Positions 52,126 through 62,000 of a DNA stretch of 62,000 nt are shown here, piece by piece. Origin of the DNA: Acanthaster planci (Eukaryota; Echinodermata; Asteroidea; Valvatida; Acanthasteridae); assembly GCF_001949145.1 (NCBI RefSeq), contig NW_019091360.1, positions 2,602,864 through 2,664,863 of the forward strand, read 5' to 3'. Both the position numbers and the translations under genes were made by a program. The notes below the pieces were generated by a model. The model saw nothing but the letters and a program-made list of their open reading frames with translations, was not told the origin of the DNA and ran no database searches. Position 1 is the first letter of the stretch. Each line of letters opens with the position of its first letter.

Positions 52126-54168
52126 AAAATCAAACAAAAAACAGCCCCCCAAGATAGTCATTCTTAAAGTTAAGGTGGCATGAATGTACATGTTGCAACT
52201 AGATCTTAAAAAGGTTGCTTTTAAAGTGTAGCTGCAATGAATTTTTCTTAGACGCAATTTTTTCTTGAACTTTGTATTCTTCAATGTATGAAAACTATAA
52301 CATCCCTGTGGTTAAATGCACTGAAAGTGCATGCTGTTGCTAGGAAGACATCTTGGGAAGACATGGTTCAGGGCGTAGGCATTTCTGTTCTAATGGCGAC
52401 ACCCAGACTTTACTTACTGGAAGCTTTTCTGAGAGAGGGATTGATGCTTTCTTACTGCTATGCACATAACTAATAATCAGCAAAAAAGAGAAAACTGTCT
52501 GTGCACAAACCAATATAACATTGAAACCTTTTGCCTGGGATGACATCACAGTTTTGTTTATGAATATGGAAATTACTCATAAGCATAAAAACCAAAGAGG
52601 TGGTAAAATACCCTTTGAATTAGTGAAACAAAAGTTGAAAATAAGGTGAACTGTACAAAGGTCCATTTGAAGGTCTGTAATAAAACAAAGTGATTGCAGC
52701 TACCCTTGGAGATTCTTCAGTGTGAAAAACCCTTTCAAACAAGAAAAACAGGAAACTAACTTTTAAACTGTAAATATCTTCTTGTTATGCAGTCATATAC
52801 ATAGTACATGTATTTCTCGAGACTGGTCCGTAATTTGGATAACATGTACGCCGCATCTGGTGTAATTTCAAAGAATGAGGAATTGAGGAACAGATCTTGC
52901 TGTACAAACATCATAGACGAAATCAACAGAATGAAGATGAACTAAAAGTCTATAAAATGCTGTTTTCTTTATTGAGACCACAACTTCTTACAGCAATTGT
53001 TCACTTATAAATTACAATTAAAATTAACGAAAGATATCACCCCCTTCTCCCTGAAAAGTAAGGTGCAGATCGACCCAGAAAATATAACAAGATCTCCAAA
53101 AAGTTACTTTCTCTTTTCAGGGTGGAGAGACTTTACTGCATTTGTAGAAAGTGACTCCCGGCCACCTCAATGTGAGAAGTACTTTTGGCAACTGCCTTTG
53201 GCACCTTGGCTTGCTTTTACCTTGACCATGCTGTAGCTGTGTCCGTCAACAGCTTTGCCACTGTCACAATGATTAACCCTCAACAGAATACATTGTACAT
53301 GAAAGAAGATGAACCTTTCTGAAAGCTGTCCGCTTCATTAGTGACTTCGTCGTACACGCGCACGCACCACTGATGACAAGCTCCTGCTGGATGGACACTC
53401 AAATTGTGTCATTAAACCTCTGCTTCAGTGGTTCGGATGCTATCCTATGTGTCGTAAGCGCAGTCTGAGCTTAAGTAACGTCACACTAATAAACTGGATA
53501 TGCTCGGCGCGGAGCAACAGAGGGCGCTGCTGTTACCAGATGGTGTTTAAGGCCGTACCCGAATGACTTGGCTGAGCAATAACATAACCACCTGTGGAAG
53601 GCCCAGTCTGCCTCTCTGTATCCATGACGGTACCTGACCTGTGCCCCAAGTCCACGTAGAAGAAAGCTGATTTGCCTGATTGTTTGAATTCACTTGTCTA
53701 TCTAATGCTGATGGAGAAACTTCTTCAAGCTGCTTCTGTAAGCTTTCTTTGGCAAAGACCACAGTTAGGTTGAAGTAAGCCACAACGGACTGCTCTCAAT
53801 CACTCACGTGACCGAACCTATACCCCCCATTGTCGTAGAAGACTGCGGTGCTGCGCACTGTGCTTAGATTGTAGGCAAGCCTTCAGAGCTTTACAATTGG
53901 CAGGAAGTTTAAGAACGACATGGAGTCAGCGACCAACATTGGAATGATAGGATAACTACAGCGGCACCTGGCACAAGTCATGACCATTGTGCTATTTGAT
54001 ATTGGAATCCATGGAAACCAAGCTATTTGTTTAATTCAAACGGTACGGCGCGCGGCTGCTAAATAACTGCTTGCCTGCTGCAATGGTGGCTGATCTCAAG
54101 AAAAACAAATCCCTGTGGTCACATGGTATTTTGGCATCTTGACTAAACCCTACACCGCTTCCCTTAGC
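52126..54168. other. Convergent intergenic region SPC24/TFIP11
   Basis: About 2 kb holding both 3' UTRs. A possible SPC24 AATAAA is at 52679-52684, and a possible TFIP11 ATTAAA (minus strand) at 54030-54035. No exon is recognised. Confidence 0.4.
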
Positions 54169-57100
54169 CTAGGCCATATTCTGGGCCAATTCAATGGCTG
54201 TCTGTAAGCCCATAGGTGTCCATACGTGTCCCTGGTGGACATAAACAACAGATCGCTCTATGTAGATATTAAGAGGGCCCAACACGTACACATTCTTCCC
54301 TTCATGTCGCCGGTTGGTGGGTAGGAAAACAATATTGTTCTCCGATGCCTGCAAAATGGAATAAAAATGATACGTAAGCAACACCGATATCACAGCACTT
54401 GATCCGTACTCTTTTTAGCAATACTTATGAGAAGCCCTCCAATCATAACAAAAAAGAACTCATTTTTTTCTTCAAGTGCAAAACTAGCAAGAGTTCTCAT
54501 TTTCTCTCAAAGTTATCCACAAAAGAACGAAGTATAAAAAGCAACAACGTATAAAGAAAAGATCTCTGTCACGGCTGAAAAAGTACTTTTGGCCTGATAC
54601 TCAACGTGTAAGAGGTCAAAAAATTGAGTGAACAAAGAAATCAAGTTGTCCTAGAAGTAGGAATTTCTCTCATTCCGTACATTTGTAATGAGTGTTCTCA
54701 ATTTTTGATTTACATCAGCAAAAAAAATGCCTTTAAACTTGAAGTCACGCACCTTCTTTTCAACTAGATCCCTGAAGTTGGTAGGCACAGTGATGGTTGG
54801 AGCGCTTGACTGTCTCGCCTGCTGGAATAAGAATGGCAGTTGAGTTTAGATTACTTCTTCAAGAACTGTCTGAGGGGGTTTATCATGCAATCACGCAGTA
54901 CAGAGGGCCAATTAGTAGATCCCGGCATGGAGCTGTTATACGCAAGGAGTAAGCACATAGAGAGGTCAAAAGGGTCAATGATGGCCACGGCAAGCACTGC
55001 ACGTACTGCAAGGACAAATCAAATTTCGCGCCGTTTGCGGGCTACAAGGAATGCTGGGAATTGCATTTGGAACGGATTGTGGGTACCGTGTACGCATGTC
55101 CGTAACACTTCCGCATGTTCAACATGGCCACCATGAGATGAAAATCACCGTCCTCGGAGACTTAAATTTCGATAATTTTAGTGATTGTTCTGATATTTCA
55201 ATGATAATGAAAGTCTGGTTGCCTCTTTACATCACCAAAACGTCTCTCTTAACAATAAACCAAATTACTAAAACAAAAATATGTGAAAAGAAAACTGAAA
55301 GAATGTAGCTGGTCCAGAGGAAAATAAAAAAACACACAAACACACGGGAGGATTCGTTGTCCTTCCTGTCATTGGCCACTATTGACCAGGCATGAAACCT
55401 CGTCACGTTGTCAAATGCATTCCTGTGGCATGTTTCCACCTTCTTCTAACCGTAGGAACCACTAGGATTGCGACTTATGATATAAATATCGCAGTTCATA
55501 TTTTGGGTATTTATTCTCTACCACCAGAACTGCAAAATGTCGTAACTGACTTAAAAAATTTCTGACTTTTTCTGAATAACCACCGCTGATTCAGAATTTT
55601 TGAGCGCATCTGCGGAGATCACTCGTTGACTCTTGAGGACTACAGGAGAGAATTACGAATCTTCTTCGTGCATCTTTTCCACCATTTAGTTTTACTCCAT
55701 TATGCTGCAGGGAAACACAGCGAGTCTGTGGGCTACCAGCTACCTGGCGGTGGTGATCACTGCCTAGAAAGATTGTCTAGGGTCTTCAACACTGGGGCCA
55801 GTAACCGCGCTTTGTCTATGGAGCCAACCCGAGCGGCTAATCGGAGTACGGTCTGTAGGGACTTATTCTAACTCCTTGTGTTTAATACCTCCATGATCCC
55901 GGTAACTCACCATTGGTTCTGGCTCCCATCTGCTGCTGCTTGTTGCTTCTCTCTGCCGCCGCAGGCTGCTGACGTAGGCCATGTTATCGGCGTCTCGCAC
56001 AGGATGTGCACCTGAGACTGCTTGGTTCATGACATCAAGCGCATCCTTCAAGTAAGCTGCACATAAACAAATTATTGTCACATCACGAGAAATTGATATC
56101 TGCTCTGCTTTTCATTTGTCTGCCCTCTGTTTTTGTTGCTTAATCTGACAATTTCAGAGGATCTTCCGTGAGAAAAACATCTATCCTACTTTGGCTTTTA
56201 AAAAGAAAAACAGCGCAGGGGTGATGCAAGACGTAATGATAATGTCGCAGGAGGAATGATTCCCAACATCCATTCATGGTGTACCAACAGGCTGTTGATT
56301 TTAATTTAGTTTGGCAGAATTTTTTCATGCTTGGGTATTACATGCTTAGCAGGCCAAAGATATTGATGCTTATATTCCACCAATCCCTCCCACTTGAATT
56401 TATGGTAATTTGTTTCCGCTTGGTTAAGTGCTTAGTTGGTGGAATTGACGCTTACCTTTGACGGCCGGCTCCTCCCGGATGCGTTCGGGCAGCAGTCCTT
56501 TCCAGCCTAGATACCACTCGCTGACCTCCTCGTAGTCCGGGTTGTTGCCCAGCCAGGAGCACAGGACCTGAAGCCACTTGGGCAAGAAGTGCTTCTCAAA
56601 CAGGCTAGCCAGCGTTGGGGTTGGAAGTAACTCTTCCCAGTCTACCACCCAGCGGTAAGGCTCTGAGATTTGAAATTAAATAAAGGTAAAGGCACCTTGC
56701 TGAGAGACTCTGACATGATAAAGGGACACGACGTCAAGTCAGTGCTATAAGGTCCTTATTGAAGAAGAACATGAAATAGGGCAAGATGATTTGGAGAAAT
56801 TTCAAGTATACCGGCCCAAGAAATTGGCCAAGCAAATAAAAATAGCCTGGTAGTGATGTCCTGTTACAATTACCATAAACATTTCTTTCAAGCACACAAT
56901 AAGGTCGAAGGGATATTTTCCAAAAATCATCTGACTACCGTAGGGATCTTTCAGTATTGAACCGATAATGTCTAACTATGGTTGCCACGAAGCCACCAGC
57001 CCTTGGTGACGACTGAGTGAAACCCCTTTAGTGAGATAGTAATATTCTGGTGGATTCAATTGTTTTGGGCAGCAGGTTTTGTACGCTCTGTCTCCAGGCA

Positions 57101-60100
57101 ATGACCATTGCACGACGTAATGCAAGCAGACGGTGAGTGAGATGGCACTTAACATTTGAACCAATCAGCTGTGCCTGCATATTCAGATAGCAACACTGCG
57201 CTTACACTTCAGAGTCAAATGGTTGACATGTTGATAGCCAGTTTGCCAACCACAAATGTTATTCCTTCTGAAAGATAAACTAGACTCCTGCCACTGAGAA
57301 TATATTGTTGTACATAAAAGGCTTTTGCATAGTGAACTGAGCAGACTGGCATTGTTGATAATGTGACAAACTCTGACAGGGCACACTTTTATTTATTTAT
57401 TTATTCATATATCTGATCATCCAACAGCACATTTAGCGCCAATTACGGGATGAAGTGAAAAAATGTTACATTTTAGAGGTGGGAGGAAAACCCTGGATAA
57501 CTCTTCCAGGGAATACCCATGGAATCAGGCAGGGACTGAAAACCCAATCCACATGCTGACCCTGGTGGGACTTGAACCGGGGTCGCAGAGGAGGAAGGTG
57601 AGGGAAAGAACCACTACACCAACTCACTCCCATCATCCACAGGAATAAAAGTGTGACAGGTGTACAGTGTGACAGGTACCCCATCAATATGGAGGAGGGG
57701 AGCACCCTGGTAGTCAACTTTTCAAAGGATCAAGTTGTACCCCAGAGGTCACTCACCGAGATGCTGGTCGTAGGGGTTGATGACAAACTCCTGCAGGCAG
57801 ACAGCCAGCTTGGGCACGATGTTCCTGACCAGGAAAGCCTCCAGGGTCCCCCGGGAGAACACCCTCCGCCAGGGCATCAAGATGGTCTTGGCCGAGGTGT
57901 CGCTGGGGTGCCAGTTGGTAAGAGCCTTGGCCAGCTTCTGTCGGATGGGGATGTACAACGGCTCCAGCTTATCACCTACGGCAGGGAACACAATCATTCA
58001 ACTGACAACAGTGACATTTTCAATCAAAAATCAAATGCTTGGCAGTTCTTATTTCAATGTGTAAAAAAAAAGTGTGGCTAGCCTGTGAAAGGAACTAACA
58101 TGTGGTTAACAACTGTTATCAAGTGTTCAGGATTACATTTGGATGATTCTCAAATCAATAACAGCAAAAAGCATGGGCGGCTTTTTCAAGGGATTCACCT
58201 GTAATTCTTTCACATGACCTGCTCCCACAAATTAACTAAAAGCTGAATTTATCGAAAACTGTGATTATCCTGCTGGACAAAAGAACTTTCTAATGGTATA
58301 AAACATGTAAGGCAATGCCTGGAGAGAGGGAGAGATCTTGGAGCGGCGACAGACCTTTCATCCATGTTTCCAATATTATTTTAACAACTACTGTGAAAAC
58401 TGACTTTGAAAATGATGTTCTTAAACATCCAATTGTACTACAAATTCGGAATTGGATGAAACCAGCTAGCATGTTCCAAATATTACCATAAGGATGGACC
58501 ATCCCTTTGATTTTTGGCTCTGATCCTAATTTAAAGTTGCATGACGTAAAGATTTTCCATTTTCAAAATTCTTCAAAAAATCATAGCTTCATTTACTGGA
58601 CATTTACACCCACAAGAATGACTGTCTGGTGGCTACTCTTATCTGACAGACAACATCTATTGATGCCCTAGTATTTCAGCCAGGTCTGCTGCCTTGTAAA
58701 AAAGAGCCCAGATTGTGTGGTGTTATGTAATTTTCTTTTGTTCCCAAAACTGGCACAGTGCGCTACTGGCGTTTTTTCAATAGGGGCCAGGTTAGCAGTG
58801 CTGTATCGCTCATCACTGGAGCTCTGGAGCGCTTTTGTCCCTAGTGGTAATCCGCTTGTGCTGAATGCCACAAACAGTGGTATAATCTTTCAAAACAATG
58901 TCGGATTTCCTCTGCTATTGACAGCTAAAAAATGTTGGCAATTCCCAGTAGCTCGGGCTTCTGTTCCAAGTGCGGTCTTTTGTTACAAGGCCCAGCTCTT
59001 TTTTTTTGATTTTGGGCTCCATGACTGTGCGTATGAATAACACGTACCCGAAACCGGGCTCCCCGGCAGCATATGGTTAATATTTAACCAAAATCCAGTA
59101 TCTGGTTTCAATGTTACACAGTCTGCAGTTGGAGACCCACATTTTGAATACATCAAATGCTACATCAGGTTATTGTACTGTGCTGAAGTTTGGAGTTTTT
59201 TAGGAGGTGAAGTTTGTACAAGATTTTAATACCCATCAGAGGGAGCCAAGGGTGTAACCAGGCATGTATCGGGACGACGTCGGCCACTGGGTTCCACTCG
59301 TCCACGGTCTCTTGGAGACGGGGGTAGATAAGCTGGTCTAAGATGTTGTTGAGGAGCCACTGGGGCAGCAAGGGAAGCCAGTTCTCCAGCAGCTCTGGAG
59401 GATAAAAGGGATGGCGAGTCATTGGATGAAAAAGTAGCAAATTAGGGGCCTCTTTGTTTCATACTGATCTGGATCTCCCGGGGTGAGATTGGAGGAAGAT
59501 GAAATATCTCTAAAGTCACCACCACAGGTTTGGATTGCACTACATCAGCATAGGGTCTATCGAACTTTTTCAACCACGTGACTGGGTTGTGCTAAATGGA
59601 AACTATTCCACCACATGTGAACCACCTTAGNNNNNNNNNNNNNNNNNNNNNNNNNNNNNNNNNNNNNNNNNNNNNNNNNNNNNNNNNNNNNNNNNNNNNN
59701 NNNNNNNNNNNNNNNNNNNNNNNNNNNNNNNNNNNNNNNNNNNNNNNNNNNNNNNNNNNNNNNNNNNNNNNNNNNNNNNNNNNNNNNNNNNNNNNNNNNN
59801 NNNNNNNNNNNNNNNNNNNNNNNNNNNNNNNNNNNNNNNNNNNNNNNNNNNNNNNNNNNNNNNNNNNNNNNNNNNNNNNNNNNNNNNNNNNNNNNNNNNN
59901 NNNNNNNNNNNNNNNNNNNNNNNNNNNNNNNNNNNNNNNNNNNNNNNCTTCAACCACGTGACTGGGTTGTGCTAAATGGAAACACTACTTGAGAGCTCTT
60001 GTGGATACGCCATGTGAGGGCACTAAATCAAAACAAGAAGCGTGGTTCTTAGAAGAACCGAGGTTAAAAAACAACGGCGTTTGAGTCAGTATGCTCTGAC

Positions 60101-61879
60101 CATCTTCAGGAGAAAGTCTAAATTTTGGAAAAGGGGACTTAAACACGTGGGAGATAGTTAGTGATAAGGAGGTTGCTTTTCAACTTTGGCAAAAGGAGAT
60201 AACCGCTTTCAAAATGTCCAAACTTGGCGTCAATTTATTGAGTATTTTGTCCGATTTCAGGCCACTTTTACCAATGATAGGGTCGCACTCTCTCATATTC
60301 CAGTTGCTGATGGCCCGACGGAATTGCGGCATCCAGATGTCCCAGGCCAGCCTCTCGTACACCGTCATGGTCTTGCCATTGGGCAGCAGGAAGCGGCTGT
60401 CATCCATGTCTAGCAAACCCTTCCACCTTTTGAAGAGGTCCACATGCTTGTTGCTGTCCCTGAGAGCATTCCAAGACCTCAGCTCTTCTTTTATCTGAAA
60501 AAGGACAGCACAGGGCAGACATAATGCTGATGTCTTTGGCACATGTAGCTGTGGTAATTAAAAGCACTGCTAGGGCTGTGCTGAATATTTGAATATTAAA
60601 TTAATCAAATATTCATTTTGGAAATGGATGCAAAGTGGTGAAAAATTCAAAACGGGTGATTCACTGTGTAGCGTGCCACAAAGAAGTTGACATGCAGAGG
60701 CCATTTTTGCAGTGCATTGTGGGAAAACGGTTGACAAATTTTATTCATCAGCTGCACGCAGGGAACTTGAATTTTTCCCCATATTTGTTTGTTTGGGTAG
60801 AAGATTCACAAGTGCAGTTTGAATATCCGTTTGAAGTCATCAAGATGGTGCACTTTTGTCAGGAGGCAGAATGCTGCTCAGATACTCTGAAACTCCAAAT
60901 ATCTCACAATTTCTCAAGATAAATGCCATATTTTTGTCGCGTGTAAACTTGGAAAATAGCCCCCCCATAGAAATCTTTTGGTGGCGCAACATACTGTAAA
61001 TCACTTGTGTTAAGTAGGGTACGGATCAATGTCTGGAAACTCAGTGAGGTACACCACTAAAAAACAATTACTGTAAATTTTAACCTTTCAATCAATCTGT
61101 GTAACCCTAACCCCCTAGGCCTTTTTACTAGGAACCATCCTCAATCCTCCAAAATCCTCTGATTTTCGGCATGAAAAAATTGCATTCAGCCTCAATCCTC
61201 CGAAATTTCTTGAAAATGTTATTTGGAGGTGTGCCTACTGCCTCAATCCTTCAAAATCCTCCGGCAATTCCTGTCATTATGTTGAGGCAGTGCAAAGGGC
61301 ATTCTTGAGCTGTGCAGTTGATTCAAAAGAAATATCGAGCTGAATTTGTGTTTGACTAAGCAAAAACAACACAAGGTCTAATCCACGACCTTCACAGATG
61401 GCATCCTTCGCAATCAGCCATGCACTTTTGCCATTCACCCTCAATCCTCCAAAATCCTCCAAAACCATCCGAAGAACTTTGGAGGATTCAGGAGGGTGTA
61501 CCATGCTCATGAATATTTTACCATAGAAACAGGAATTTTAGAAACGAAATAATGTTCCGTGTTTGGATTGTGGCAGAATGTTTCACCAAAAAAAATGCAC
61601 TGGCTCACCAGCGGTAAGACAATTACAGCGGCAAGCTGTGACAACTCAAATGCTCTATACTCCTCCCGATAGTCGCTCTGCAGTGTCTTGAAGATCTCCT
61701 CGCAGTCGTCCAGGGAGAGGGGGTCGGGGCAGCCGGGCTTGGACCGCGCCTCACACTGCTCCACGATGCCCATGATCTTCTCCAGCTGGGAGATCTGCCG
61801 CTCCTCCTGGTTGAGGACGGCCCGGAGTTTGCCCTGCTCGTGCTGGAGGTTGACGACCATGTCCTCCTCGTGGTGTAAC
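54169..61879 (-). CDS. TFIP11: Tuftelin-interacting protein 11 (GCFC region; 5' part outside window)
   Basis: TFIP11 is the metazoan Ntr1-type factor that, through an N-terminal G-patch, activates DHX15 to disassemble spent spliceosomes. Eight exons on the minus strand, all in frame: 61879-61609, 60494-60272, 59394-59233, 57975-57757, 56662-56456, 56056-55911, 54821-54753, 54348-54169, giving the C-terminal 491 residues (human total 837). Order of matching blocks: coiled coil and [103 protein letters not shown], and [20 protein letters not shown]. These define the GCFC domain and conserved tail. The G-patch exons lie beyond the right edge. An assembly gap falls in the intron between the second and third exons here. 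Confidence 0.96.
54818..54824 (-). promoter_or_regulatory. TFIP11: Tandem NAGNAG splice acceptor in TFIP11
   Basis: The minus-strand acceptor of the 69-base exon reads cagcag before gcgagacag. Either AG keeps phase 0, so isoforms with or without one Gln are possible at this linker position. The longer form begins at 54821 and the shorter at 54818. Confidence 0.6.
57386..57633 (-). mobile_element. tRNA-derived SINE
   Basis: On the minus strand it begins with a tRNA-like head carrying an A box (gttggtgtagtggttcttt) and a B box (ccggttcaagtcccac). A body follows (catgtggattgggttttcag, then gggttttcctcccacctcta), and it ends in (aataa)n-type repeats. A related copy is at 50641-50777. The body resembles the conserved central (Deu-type) domain of deuterostome SINEs as I remember it. 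The flanks are inverted copies of aataaaagtgtg (about 57382-57393 and 57643-57654). It lies in a TFIP11 intron. Confidence 0.75.
59569..59602 (+). repeat. Left copy of a direct repeat flanking an assembly gap
   Basis: The sequence from ttcaaccacgtgactgggtt to aatggaaac recurs without change at 59949-59982, immediately after the N run. Confidence 0.95.
59631..59947. other. Assembly gap (317 N)
   Basis: A run of N within a TFIP11 intron. No TFIP11 residues are missing, because the flanking exons join in frame (CDPII to ELLENW). Confidence 1.
59949..59982 (+). repeat. Right copy of the direct repeat flanking the gap
   Basis: Identical to 59569-59602; it starts one base after the N run. Confidence 0.95.
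60495..61608. other. TFIP11 intron with AATCCTCC repeats
   Basis: It contains four related copies of ctcaatcctccaaaatcctc (about 61139, 61192, 61241 and 61439) and an inverted copy (ctttggaggattcaggagg) at about 61479-61497. The spaced and inverted arrangement suggests the remains of a DNA transposon with subterminal repeats. The block at about 61100 (gtaaccctaaccccctagg) resembles repeat family A. Confidence 0.5.
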
Positions 61880-62000
61880 CTGGAGAGGGTAGAGAACATG
61901 TGCAGAGGGATTGATTGAGGGATATGACAAAAGAGGATCATCTCAATTTCTGGCAATTCTCGACTTTAAAATACTGAGGTATAACATAAAAGTGAAACCA

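Noticed and set aside
55626-55871. Plus-strand frame of 81 codons within a TFIP11 intron
   Set aside because: No domain, no splice context, and it overlaps the edge of the TFIP11 region on the other strand.
59592-59961. Open frames of about 120 codons
   Set aside because: They consist almost entirely of assembly-gap N.

Overview
This window is a stretch of animal nuclear genome. All five genes are split by introns with canonical or near-canonical splice signals, the intergenic DNA is AT-rich, and small foldback transposons and dispersed repeats are common. Frequent acatgtacatgta-type palindromes, a glycosyltransferase of a type abundant in marine deuterostomes, and a ZP-domain cell-surface protein built from invertebrate-type modules suggest a marine invertebrate deuterostome (amphioxus, echinoderm or hemichordate). 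I cannot decide between these from sequence alone. There are two assembly gaps (48417-48996 and 59631-59947).

Layout, left to right. (1) 1-19136, minus: a MYLIP/IDOL-type E3 ubiquitin ligase. The start and the whole FERM domain are here on six exons; a probable linker exon lies at the window edge and the RING exon(s) should lie beyond position 1. Its long introns carry a pogo/Tigger-like MITE, three foldback elements and a frame-breaking candidate exon. (2) 21952-29828, minus: an 18-exon gene for a 1509-residue single-pass membrane protein with a signal peptide, an N-terminal ectodomain module, six tandem Ig-like repeats, a ZP domain, a furin-type site and a C-terminal membrane helix. (3) About 29.8-43.9 kb: a 14-kb gene-poor stretch. 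(4) 43904-45671, plus: a two-exon nucleotide-diphospho-sugar transferase (GT77-like). (5) 49638-52125, plus: SPC24, a kinetochore Ndc80-complex subunit, five exons, 207 residues. (6) 54169-61879, minus: the C-terminal 491 residues of the spliceosome-disassembly factor TFIP11 on eight exons; its G-patch part lies beyond the right edge. SPC24 and TFIP11 are convergent.

The genes are unrelated housekeeping, signalling and surface functions; nothing suggests an operon-like system. The strongest observations are two U12-type (minor spliceosome) introns in SPC24, one of them AT-AC and supported by reading frame and coiled-coil heptads; a chimeric exon in the ZP gene that records an unequal exchange with breakpoints inside exons; a minisatellite starting at intron position +5 of that gene; and a 34-base sequence repeated on both sides of the second assembly gap.
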